DNA of 6,735 nt from Ignavibacteriaceae bacterium (GCA_019912505.1 JAIOIM010000124.1:1-6735); one strand, 5' to 3'; positions 1 through 6,394 are shown, numbered from the stretch's first letter. The notes: generated by a model from the letters alone, not told the origin. Numbers and translations: made by a program.

Positions 1-1065
1 AATATGACCTGCAAGACCTGTCATGCTCCGTTTCCAAAACTAAAAGCATACGGAGAGGAATTTGCGGCAAATGGTTTTGATCTCCCCGATCAAGATGCCC
101 CAAGGTATTATGTTGAAACGGGCGATAATGAATTATCGTTAATTCGCGATTTCCCACTTGCACTAAGATTGGAAGGTTATCTTTCTTACAACAATTCAAA
201 ATCAAAACAGGCTGATTTTACCGCACCGTACATCTTAAAATTTCTTTCAGGCGGTACTATAACCAAAGATGTTTCCTACTATTTTTATTTCTTTTTCAGC
301 GAGAAGGGTGAAGTTGTAGGAATTGAGGATGCTTTTATAATGTTCAATAATGTTTTCGGAAGCGGCATTGATGCTACTGTCGGTCAGTTTCAAGTTTCAG
401 ATCCTTTATTTAAGAGAGAACTCCGCTTAACATTTGATGACTATGACATCTACAAAATAAAACCCGGCAATTCGGGTATTGATCTTACATACGACAGAGG
501 ATTGATGTTTACTTATGGACTGCCCACCGGTACCGACTTTACGGTTGAAGTGTTAAACGGAAACGGTATTGATAAATTAAATAATTCTGGCAACTTTGAT
601 GACGACAAATACAAAAATGTGTTTGGTCGAATTTCGCAAGATGCCGGAGAACATTTTCGAATCGGCGGTTTCGGTTATTACGGTAAAGAAGAAAAAACCG
701 CGGAAGTAAATGAAACCTGGATAGCTGGACCGGATGCTACCATCTCTGTTGAGCCGTTTGAACTAAATTTACAATATGTTGAGCGAAGAGATAAAAATCC
801 GTTTTTTGTATTTAACCCTGCCGCTGATGTAAAAACCCGCGGCGCGTTTGCGGAACTGCTTTTTATGCCAGAAGGAGATAACAGTAAATGGTATTTAACC
901 GGACTGTTTAATTGGGTAGAGATGAATAAATTTGCGATAAGCAGAAGGACAACCGCCAGCGCAGGTTATCTTTTGCGTAGAAATATCCGCTTGGTCGGGG
1001 AATATACCTACGATTTTATAAATAGATTCGGACGTGTTGGGGTAGGTGTTATCAGCGCGTTTTAA
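1..1065 (+). CDS. Outer-membrane beta-barrel protein with an N-terminal c-type heme motif (5' partial)
   Basis: The frame is open from base 1, so the ATG at 4 is probably an internal Met and the real start, with a signal peptide, lies upstream. Numbered from that Met, residues 3-7 read CKTCH, a CxxCH site for covalent heme c, followed by APFPKLKAYGEEFAANGF. From memory, similar short heme stretches (CxxCH, FPKLN, FGE.F..NG) open several bacterial barrel proteins that are often annotated as hypothetical or cytochrome. The remainder alternates polar and aromatic/hydrophobic residues in strand-like stretches with acidic Gly/Asn-rich turns. It ends in Phe (GVGVISAF), as expected for a BAM-recognised barrel. 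The two Cys of the heme site are the only cysteines visible. Barrel topology and heme binding are well supported; the substrate is unknown. A role in moving electrons or small solutes across the outer membrane is inference. No partner cytochrome is in the window. Confidence 0.72.
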   Translation, partial: NMTCKTCHAPFPKLKAYGEEFAANGFDLPDQDAPRYYVETGDNELSLIRDFPLALRLEGYLSYNNSKSKQADFTAPYILKFLSGGTITKDVSYYFYFFFSEKGEVVGIEDAFIMFNNVFGSGIDATVGQFQVSDPLFKRELRLTFDDYDIYKIKPGNSGIDLTYDRGLMFTYGLPTGTDFTVEVLNGNGIDKLNNSGNFDDDKYKNVFGRISQDAGEHFRIGGFGYYGKEEKTAEVNETWIAGPDATISVEPFELNLQYVERRDKNPFFVFNPAADVKTRGAFAELLFMPEGDNSKWYLTGLFNWVEMNKFAISRRTTASAGYLLRRNIRLVGEYTYDFINRFGRVGVGVISAF

Positions 1066-1090
1066 TTTTTATCTAAAATAATTATAAGTT

Positions 1091-1225
1091 GGTGTTTCAA
1101 AATTGGTTTTTAGAATTTTACCGACAAGCTTGTTTCAGCAGATAGATAATACATAACTGTAAAGCAGATTGATTGGTGTATAAATTTATTGTTGGTACGT
1201 TTTCGGAGATTCGTTTTGAAACACC
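1091..1225. repeat. 135-bp element bounded by 12-bp perfect inverted repeats
   Basis: GGTGTTTCAAAA at 1091-1102 is the exact reverse complement of TTTTGAAACACC at 1214-1225, with 111 bp between. A short non-coding unit with terminal inverted repeats starting in GG is typical of a miniature transposable element (MITE) or an IS remnant. At most 2 bp (TT) flank both sides identically, so no convincing target-site duplication supports this. It could instead be a long-range RNA stem just after the heme-barrel stop. The repeat is seen directly; its mobile origin is inference. Confidence 0.4.
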
Positions 1226-1283
1226 TTCTTTTTTATAGGACAAAAAATAATTTTGTTTACATGCAAAATATTTAATAACAAAA

Positions 1284-1331
1284 TCGGTTTAAAGAGGAAA
1301 CTGCCGGTTTCCAGGGCTTAACCGAAAGCCC
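1284..1331 (+). other. Tandem hairpins with pseudoknot potential (candidate structured RNA)
   Basis: Stem 1 is GGAAAC (1296-1301) with GTTTCC (1307-1312) around a 5-nt loop. One base later, stem 2 is GGGCTT (1314-1319) with AAGCCC (1326-1331) around the loop AACCGA (1320-1325). TCGGTT at 1284-1289 is the exact complement of that loop, so a pseudoknot is possible. CGGTT at 1305-1309 could compete for the same loop bases. This compact GC-richer block sits in AT-rich DNA. I recognise no known riboswitch or ncRNA family, and no convincing gene follows on this strand. It may be a small RNA, a 5' leader of a lost gene, or chance. Confidence 0.3.
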
Positions 1332-1590
1332 GGAACAGCAATGATGAATTTAAAACCTACTGCCAATAAATATCAACAAATTTATTTTATAGAACACTTA
1401 TCAGCACGTGGTGGAATGTTGCAAGCCATACTTACCTTTTTCACCAAACTCGAAAATTTGATGAATACCGCATTGAAAACACGGCAGATGAAAAAGCCGG
1501 TTAGGCAGCTTATTTATATACGGTAACAACTGCTATTTCGTGTTACTCCGAATTTTTATTATAAGAGTAATTATACAATATCAATGTTTT

Positions 1591-2799
1591 TTATTTTTTT
1601 AAATATGCTTTTACCCGGTCAATTGAATTTTTCCTAATGCTCTCGTAGAACAGTTGATAATCATAATTATGATAATCTCCTTTATCCGCATTCAACAAAG
1701 GTGCATCTGCACCATCACCTGGGAAACCGGGGATTGTGGGTTTATCAATAATTAATACATTCCCTGAAGCATCTGTACCTGTTACACCGCTAACAAGAGG
1801 CAACAAATCGGTTCCTATATCAGAAGGAAGAGATCCGGGATTATTTGACGCAGAAATTTTCCCTCCATTCTTTAGCCAGGACAACGGATTAACCTGAAGT
1901 ATTGAGATACCTTTACTTTTTCTGTATGCATTGCCTACCCATATAACAATGTCTTCTGTAAAAAAGCGGGTATCTGCACCTGCCGTTAATGAGTTCCAAT
2001 TTATATAAACACCATAATCAGTTGCAGAACTTGCCGGAGATATCCCGCTTAGATTGTCAGGTATTGCCATCCCAATTAAGTATGCAGCAACAAGCTTTGA
2101 TTGAAGAGAAGTTCCAACAATTTTTGTTTGAAGAAGCCGACCAGCGTGCATACTTCCTTGGCTGTGACTTGCAAGAATAAATGGTCGCCCATTATTATAA
2201 TTTTTTATGTAGTAGTCAAATGCACGTTCTACATCTGAATATGCCAACTCAATCGCCTGCATTCCGGACATTGTTTCTTTCTCTAATATTGCGAACAATG
2301 TAAACTGCCTGTAGCGTGGCGCATACACACGGGCGGTAGAATTAAAGGTGCTTGCAAGATACATCATCATAAACGAAACAGTATTTTTTGTTTCTTCGTC
2401 TTCAATTGGTCCATTCCAAAAATCTTTTTTTGTATAGCAAGTGGGATGAAGAAAGAAAACGTCTACTTCTGCAGAATCTTGAGCTTCCTGATAAATAGAA
2501 TTTGGCGGAGCTACGTCTGCTTCATCTGCTCTTGACCACAAAGCCGCCCATGATTCCTGAATAGAATAATCGGGAGCTGATGGCGGTGGTAATTGTTCAA
2601 AAGTTTTAAGCGGACGATGGTTGGCTTTAAGTTTTTGAAAATCAGCATCAGATAGCGTAACCCCTGTTAAGATTTCTGGATAAGTTTCAGGATCAGGGTC
2701 AGAAACAGAACAAGAATTAATAAACAGCACCGTGCAAAAGAAAAATAGCATTAATAGATAACGTGAAATTTTTGTAAACATTCGTTTTAATGGATTCAT
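1591..2799 (-). CDS. DUF3089-family alpha/beta-hydrolase-like lipoprotein
   Basis: A protein of 402 residues from the ATG at 2799. I prefer this start to one 20 codons upstream because AGGAG (2811-2807) lies 7 nt before it and the signal peptide then begins at the right place. Residues 1-29 are a basic start plus a hydrophobic core, ending in a lipobox-like FINSC with Cys30 as the lipidated residue. The mature part matches my memory of DUF3089: FFLHPT near 116-120, YAPRYRQ near 159-165, and a nucleophile elbow SHSQGS with the presumed catalytic Ser213. A C-terminal YHNYDYQLFY holds the likely catalytic His377. The family has an alpha/beta-hydrolase fold; its substrate is not established, so esterase or lipase activity is inference. 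It is exported and membrane-anchored. It appears monocistronic: the antitoxin gene upstream on the same strand is 184 bp away. Confidence 0.85.
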   Translation of the reverse strand: MNPLKRMFTKISRYLLMLFFFCTVLFINSCSVSDPDPETYPEILTGVTLSDADFQKLKANHRPLKTFEQLPPPSAPDYSIQESWAALWSRADEADVAPPNSIYQEAQDSAEVDVFFLHPTCYTKKDFWNGPIEDEETKNTVSFMMMYLASTFNSTARVYAPRYRQFTLFAILEKETMSGMQAIELAYSDVERAFDYYIKNYNNGRPFILASHSQGSMHAGRLLQTKIVGTSLQSKLVAAYLIGMAIPDNLSGISPASSATDYGVYINWNSLTAGADTRFFTEDIVIWVGNAYRKSKGISILQVNPLSWLKNGGKISASNNPGSLPSDIGTDLLPLVSGVTGTDASGNVLIIDKPTIPGFPGDGADAPLLNADKGDYHNYDYQLFYESIRKNSIDRVKAYLKK

Positions 2800-2806
2800 T
2801 TTCGAA

Positions 2807-2811
2807 CTCCT
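2807..2811 (-). promoter_or_regulatory. Ribosome binding site of the DUF3089 lipoprotein gene
   Basis: AGGAG on the minus strand is 7 nt from the ATG at 2799. It decides the start codon, because the longer frame beginning at 2859 would put 20 non-hydrophobic residues before an otherwise normal lipoprotein signal peptide. Confidence 0.7.
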
Positions 2812-2983
2812 TTTTTGTTGAATAACAGCGTTGTTGATAAGGCGCAGCCCAGGCAACAATGCCAGATAGAAGCAGAAACACTAATGAATTAAAAATTATT
2901 ATTTAAAAGAACAATGCCGAACAAGTTTGCCGAAACGGATTAACTAACTTAGAATTATCAAAATGCTGAATACGATCTGTTAG

Positions 2984-3190
2984 CTAACGAACGCTGCCGG
3001 CTTGATTTTCTTGTTGTATTTTTACAACTCTTTTTTTTCTTTTAATTAATCTTTTTTGCTCTGCCTTTAAAGCCTTATTACGCTCTTGCCAAAATAATAA
3101 TTCTTCTTCTATACTTAGACCAGCTAATATATTTTGCAGACTTTCGGCACCTTTCCTTTTCATTTCCACACAATCAAATTCCTTATCCAT
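2984..3190 (-). CDS. Antitoxin of a PIN-type toxin-antitoxin pair
   Basis: A 68-residue, highly charged protein. Its N-terminal DCVEMKRKGAESLQ (residues 6-19) followed by GLSIEEELLFWQERNKALK resembles the small antitoxins commonly encoded beside PIN-domain toxins. From about residue 30 it is Glu/Lys/Arg-rich and probably helical or coiled-coil, ending in a basic tail (KRKKRVVK). Such proteins usually bind and neutralise the toxin nuclease, and often repress their own operon. The start ATG at 3190 overlaps the toxin reading frame's stop by 8 bp, and GGAGG (3204-3200) lies 9 nt upstream within the toxin gene. The stop is TAG. The gene looks intact although its toxin partner is not. The family call rests on recalled motifs and on gene context. 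Confidence 0.75.
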   Translation of the reverse strand: MDKEFDCVEMKRKGAESLQNILAGLSIEEELLFWQERNKALKAEQKRLIKRKKRVVKIQQENQAGSVR

Positions 3191-3641
3191 AACTTATTAC
3201 CTCCATCGGTGAATATATAGCTATTTGTTGATAACCTTCTACAATGTATATTGAATTATAAAGAGCAATTTTTTCATAATGTACGATATGTTTAAAATTC
3301 CAACTTAATATAATTGGGCAGTTGTTTACTGTTGCCAGAGCAACGTGAAGGGCATCGTTTGAACTTTTCGTTGATACTATATTTGCATTTAAATAAGCTT
3401 CTCTTAGTTTTAATGCTGGTTCCGTAACTTCAATTAAAGTCGCGTTTGATTTTAATTCATCAAAAAAGATTTTGACATGTTCCGGAGCTGCAACAATATC
3501 TTCTTGAACTAATGTTGAAATGATAAGATGAATCTAATTTTCTTCAACTTGTTCAAAAAACTTCAAGCTTGCTTTCTGAAATTCAGAATCAAACTTACCG
3601 CCAATTATTGATGTATCAATATAAACTCGAATTACTTTCAT
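3183..3641 (-). pseudogene. PIN-domain toxin (VapC-like nuclease) interrupted by an in-frame TAG
   Basis: Read from the ATG at 3641, the frame gives 153 codons ending in TAA at 3183-3185, with one internal TAG at codon 36 (3536-3534). Both sides match a PIN-domain ribonuclease. The start is MKVIRVYIDTSIIGGKFD with metal-binding Asp9; then LVQED (Glu47), SSNDALHVALAT (Asp96) and SWNFKH near 113-118. The rest of the domain is undamaged and there is no frameshift. No ATG, GTG or TTG follows the TAG in frame until codon 146, so a functional restart is unlikely. PIN toxins cleave RNA and are restrained by the antitoxin encoded next. The 8-bp overlap with that gene suggests coupled translation, which the nonsense codon should impair. 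TAG also ends two neighbouring genes here, so readthrough by recoding is not favoured. Recent inactivation or a base-call error are the main explanations. Confidence 0.82.
3200..3204 (-). promoter_or_regulatory. Ribosome binding site of the antitoxin gene, inside the toxin gene
   Basis: GGAGG on the minus strand is 9 nt from the antitoxin ATG at 3190 and lies within the last codons of the toxin frame. It allows the antitoxin to be translated independently, even though upstream translation would stop early at the toxin's internal TAG. Confidence 0.65.
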
Positions 3642-3722
3642 AAGAGTATCTTCTTATTTACTGCAATTTACAAAAATATGTTTCCATTTACCGCGATTTC
3701 TAAAAGTATTACGGCGTATCGA

Positions 3723-3735
3723 CCCGCAAAGCGGG
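3723..3735. repeat. Short GC-rich hairpin
   Basis: CCCGC (3723-3727) pairs with GCGGG (3731-3735) around an AAA loop. It is a GC-rich island in AT-rich surroundings, with TTTTT starting 6 nt later at 3741 on the plus strand. It may be a weak terminator or a copy of a small extragenic palindrome. The hairpin is seen directly; its role is unknown. Confidence 0.35.
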
Positions 3736-3782
3736 ACAAGTTTTTAAACACAACACCGCAGCTAATATTATTTTAAAAATTT

Positions 3783-3820
3783 CCTTCTGCTTTTTACATA
3801 GCAAAAAGAAAGGTTTTTTT
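3783..3820 (+). terminator. Candidate rho-independent terminator, possibly bidirectional
   Basis: CCTT (3783-3786) pairs with AAGG (3810-3813) and CTTTTT (3790-3795) with AAAAAG (3803-3808), around a 7-nt loop, and seven T residues follow at 3814-3820. Read on the minus strand, the same hairpin is followed by AAATTTTTA, so it could also stop transcripts from the T9SS operon about 390 bp upstream. The stem is AT-rich and interrupted, so it may be weak. No plus-strand gene precedes it. Confidence 0.4.
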
Positions 3821-3956
3821 ATTCCTATTCTGCCGTGCTTAAAAAAAGTTACTTAATAAGTTACCTTACGCAATATAAAATTTATAATTGCCACGCCATT
3901 TAAAGGCTGTGTCAGTATTCAAAAAAAACAGTTGAAGCGGTTGAGAAGCCTATTTT

Positions 3957-3994
3957 TTTCATTAACACCTCGATTAATCGAGGTGTTAATGAAA
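3957..3994. repeat. 38-bp perfect palindrome
   Basis: The two 19-base arms meet at 3975/3976 with no mismatch and no spacer; the core is ACCTCGATTAATCGAGGT. As RNA it would form a hairpin of about 17 bp with a tiny loop. It is not a normal terminator: on the plus strand the T run is before the hairpin, and on the minus strand an A run follows it. A protein-binding site, a dispersed palindromic repeat or a mobile-element remnant are all possible. The palindrome itself is certain; its function is unknown. Confidence 0.75.
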
Positions 3995-4010
3995 TCTAAT
4001 TCAAGATTTG

Positions 4011-4046
4011 AACCGTTTCTCCATCGGAGTCCTTAGGATAACGGTT
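4011..4046. repeat. Nested hairpin element beside the palindrome
   Basis: AACCGTT (4011-4017) pairs with AACGGTT (4040-4046). The enclosed bases hold a second stem, CTCC (4019-4022) with GGAG (4026-4029), and a small TCC/GGA stem at 4030-4038. The result is a possible three-way junction only 16 bp from the 38-bp palindrome. It could be a repeated extragenic element or part of an RNA. I cannot tell from one copy. Confidence 0.35.
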
Positions 4047-4203
4047 TCTGTTTAGCAATTTTTATTCTATACCATCTTGGATAATTAAAAACCGTCACTT
4101 TCACACAACTTCTAAATATCGGGGCTATTTATTTACAGTCTCTGTGTAACATCAGTTAATAATTTTTAGAAATTTATGCTAATACTAAAAGTCAAACAAA
4201 ACA

Positions 4204-6366
4204 TCATCTCAACAAAATCATCTTCTTCGTATCGCTGTAACTGCCGCTTACAATTTTATACAGGTAAATACCGCTTGCTAAGTTTACTGCATTAAATTCA
4301 ATTTCATAATAACCGGCGTCTTTGTATTCATCTGTCAAAGTTGTGACTTCTTTCCCAAGCACATCAAATATTTTTACAACTACTCTTCCGCTTTCGGGTA
4401 ATGAGTATTTTATTTTAGTTGATGGATTAAATGGATTGGGGTAATTTTGAGATAGTTTATATTCTAAAGGCATCTCTCCTTCCATACTTGGTACGTTTAC
4501 AACGATCCCGTCTAATACTGTACCTTCGATATCTGCTATTTCTGTTTCAGGCAATATATCCATCCTAAAATCTTCAAGCACCTGGTTTTCTTTGAGTTCA
4601 AAAACAAAGTTAAATATATAATTGTTACTATTGTTTAATATACCTTCTAATGAATCCCATGCAATTCTTATAATTCCATCTTGAACAGTATTTATATGAT
4701 CAAGAATAGGAGATTCGATACTAACAAAACTAGCAACTTCTTCCGTAAAATCCGCAAAGAAGGTGACTGCACCAATTTTGCCATTATAATTTAAATGGAC
4801 AGGATAATTTATAGTTTCTCCTTTAACAGTAATCATTTGTTTTCCCTGCCCTTTGTTAACGGAAGATTTTAGCAGCGCCGGTGGAATATAGGATCCGTTA
4901 ACATCCCCTGCTGTTATACCCTTAATGTTTTGTGTTGTGCTTGAACCGTTAATATTGATATCTGGGTTTTCAAATAGCCAGTCGCTTATATTAAAAGCTG
5001 TTGATATCCCAACAATTCTTCTCTTAATATTTAAACCATCAGCAGTAGTAACCTGATTATTATCATCAACATCGGCGCAGCTTAGGCGCAGACCGTTTAA
5101 AGTGTGAAGTCCTGCAGTGTAACGTCTAATTAACAACGCATCAGTACTATTAGCACCTCCCCATGGCTTAACTGTAGATGGGGCTAAATTATAAAGTCCG
5201 TTTACTATATTTAAAAATTCATAACTACCCGATGCATTGGTAACTGTTGAGTCAGTTGTGTTACCGCCCTTTTTTAATATTACCTTTACATTATTTAATA
5301 TAGTATTCGTTTGATTATCATAAGTAAATGTACCAGCTAAACTAAAACGATAAATAGTAGCAAATGACCAAACATCAGACCAACTGCTCGTACCATTTAT
5401 ATTTTTTGCAGCGGCTCGCCAGAAGTAATTTTGATTATATGAAAGCATTACAACTTTGAATGTATCTGTTACCGAAGTATCATTAACTACAAAGGTGCTA
5501 AAATTACTTTCTGCCGAAACTTGTATCCAATACTTTTGCGCCCCGGTAGATTTAAACCATTTAAGTGTTGCTTCCGGTTCTACATCAGTTGCATTATTTA
5601 CAGGTAAATATAATAGCGGTACATTTGATACCGCAATAATAGTTTTAAACTTCCAAACAGTAGACCATAAGCTTGTACCTGTTGGATTAATCGAGTTTAC
5701 CCTCCAATAATAGTCTTTATCGTGTATTAAGCCGCCGAATGTAAAGGACGATATTTCAACTATAGTATCTTTTATTATACTGGAAAATGAATCATTGGTT
5801 GAAAGCTGCAGCCTATATTGTAATGCATTGGTTACATCATCCCAATCGAAATTAACATTAGTTGGATTATTAACTGAATTATTAGTTGGGCTGATTAATG
5901 TAGGTACTGCAGGAGCTGGTGTTAAACTAACTGATCCATCAAAATAATTTACCGTAATTGTACTAGCAGTAACATCAGTTATCTCACATTCCGGGAGGTT
6001 AAAAGTTAATGCAGATGTTCCGGCAGCATATACAAATTCTAAGTCTAACATTTTTCCGGCTGGAACAGTTATTCCATTTAAATCATCCCACGCAATTATT
6101 ATTTGGTTACCTATTCGACCGGTTAAACCATTATTTGACATACTGCCATACCAGTTGATTCCACGGCTCCATCTCAATACAGTCGTATCAATCTGTATCT
6201 TAATAGTTATAGCACCTACATTAGTAAAATGAGCCATATTGATCGGTACGAGTACTGTATCTCCTGCAAATGATGTAACACTGCCCGCGGTAACGGTTGC
6301 AGTTTGACTTTTTATTGTAATTGTAATAGCAACTACAATAAATAAAAGATGTAAAACACTTTTCAT
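4204..6366 (-). CDS. T9SS-secreted cohesin/fibronectin-III/dockerin surface protein
   Basis: A 720-residue multidomain secreted protein. Residues 1-20 form a signal peptide. About 22-148 is a cohesin-type domain (GDTVLVPINM, then IIIAWDDLNGI). About 152-243 and 247-338 are fibronectin-III-like repeats, each with a YYWRV- or YFWRA-like strand and a W.F.T ending. About 340-395 resembles a carboxypeptidase-regulatory domain (ASGSYEFLNIVNGLYNL). About 400-492 is dockerin-like, with NSTDALLIRRY, the calcium-loop pattern ADVDDNNQVTTAD and a closing AGDVNGSY. About 512-626 is a second cohesin-like domain (IIRIAWDSLEGI). Residues 638-720 are a type A T9SS sorting domain with NYPNPFNPST and ASGIYLYKI, normally removed as the protein reaches the cell surface. 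No catalytic domain is visible, so adhesion or scaffolding is more likely than hydrolysis. GAGGAG lies 9 nt before the ATG. The gene follows a related T9SS gene by 28 bp, probably in one operon. Confidence 0.85.
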   Translation of the reverse strand: MKSVLHLLFIVVAITITIKSQTATVTAGSVTSFAGDTVLVPINMAHFTNVGAITIKIQIDTTVLRWSRGINWYGSMSNNGLTGRIGNQIIIAWDDLNGITVPAGKMLDLEFVYAAGTSALTFNLPECEITDVTASTITVNYFDGSVSLTPAPAVPTLISPTNNSVNNPTNVNFDWDDVTNALQYRLQLSTNDSFSSIIKDTIVEISSFTFGGLIHDKDYYWRVNSINPTGTSLWSTVWKFKTIIAVSNVPLLYLPVNNATDVEPEATLKWFKSTGAQKYWIQVSAESNFSTFVVNDTSVTDTFKVVMLSYNQNYFWRAAAKNINGTSSWSDVWSFATIYRFSLAGTFTYDNQTNTILNNVKVILKKGGNTTDSTVTNASGSYEFLNIVNGLYNLAPSTVKPWGGANSTDALLIRRYTAGLHTLNGLRLSCADVDDNNQVTTADGLNIKRRIVGISTAFNISDWLFENPDININGSSTTQNIKGITAGDVNGSYIPPALLKSSVNKGQGKQMITVKGETINYPVHLNYNGKIGAVTFFADFTEEVASFVSIESPILDHINTVQDGIIRIAWDSLEGILNNSNNYIFNFVFELKENQVLEDFRMDILPETEIADIEGTVLDGIVVNVPSMEGEMPLEYKLSQNYPNPFNPSTKIKYSLPESGRVVVKIFDVLGKEVTTLTDEYKDAGYYEIEFNAVNLASGIYLYKIVSGSYSDTKKMILLR

Positions 6367-6375
6367 TTTAATTGT

Positions 6376-6394
6376 CTCCTCTCCACCTTGGTGG
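6376..6394 (-). promoter_or_regulatory. Ribosome binding site with an adjoining hairpin in the intergenic gap
   Basis: On the minus strand, GAGGAG (6381-6376) lies 9 nt before the ATG at 6366. Directly upstream, CCACC and GGTGG (6394-6383) form a tight hairpin that begins right after the stop codon of the preceding gene. Pairing could modulate access to the ribosome site or protect the processed mRNA. The ribosome site is convincing; regulation by the hairpin is inference. Confidence 0.55.

Larger units (their letters stand above)
1066..1590. other. Gene-free region with inverted repeat and hairpins
   Basis: This 525-bp stretch separates convergent genes, the heme-barrel (plus) and the DUF3089 lipoprotein (minus). 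It holds a 12-bp inverted repeat (1091-1225) and a tandem hairpin pair (1284-1331), described separately. A box at 1248-1255 (TAATTTTG) matches the Bacteroidota -7 consensus TAnnTTTG, but no well-spaced -33 box is seen. A weak stem, GTAACA at 1523-1528 with TGTTAC at 1541-1546, is followed by an AT-rich run and could end a plus-strand transcript. A 61-codon plus-strand frame at 1341-1526 has no recognisable domain and I do not call it. No strong terminator is visible for either flanking gene. Confidence 0.6.
3642..4203. other. Gene-free, hairpin-rich region
   Basis: This 562-bp AT-rich stretch lies between the T9SS cargo gene's stop and the toxin start, both on the minus strand. I find no credible coding frame on either strand. 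It contains at least four inverted repeats (3723-3735, 3783-3813, 3957-3994 and 4011-4046), listed separately. A short stem AGGCT (3904-3908) with AGCCT (3947-3951) is followed by a T run. The toxin promoter should lie near its high-coordinate end of the pair, just above 3641, but I cannot place its boxes with confidence. Confidence 0.6.

Noticed and set aside
4..6. ATG at 4 as the true start of the heme-barrel gene
   Set aside because: A CxxCH protein and barrel needs an export signal. Starting here would leave none, and the frame is open to the window edge.
1341..1526. 61-codon plus-strand frame
   Set aside because: No recognised domain, no good ribosome site, unconvincing composition, and it lies beside the hairpin block; more likely chance.
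1989..2180. 63-codon plus-strand frame
   Set aside because: Lies wholly antisense to the well-supported DUF3089 gene.
2800..2859. N-terminal 20-codon extension of the DUF3089 gene
   Set aside because: It would precede a normal lipoprotein signal peptide, and the ribosome site fits the start at 2799.
3534..3536. TAG in the PIN gene as a recoded sense codon
   Set aside because: TAG terminates the antitoxin and the partial T9SS gene in this window, and no insertion element is visible near it.
3957..3994. Palindrome as a rho-independent terminator
   Set aside because: The T run is on the wrong side in both orientations.
3642..4203. CRISPR array or tRNA in the hairpin-rich gap
   Set aside because: The repeats are single inverted repeats without regular spacing, and no cloverleaf with tRNA consensus bases was found.
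5456..5710. 84-codon plus-strand frame
   Set aside because: Lies antisense to the fibronectin-III region of the T9SS protein and has no features of its own.
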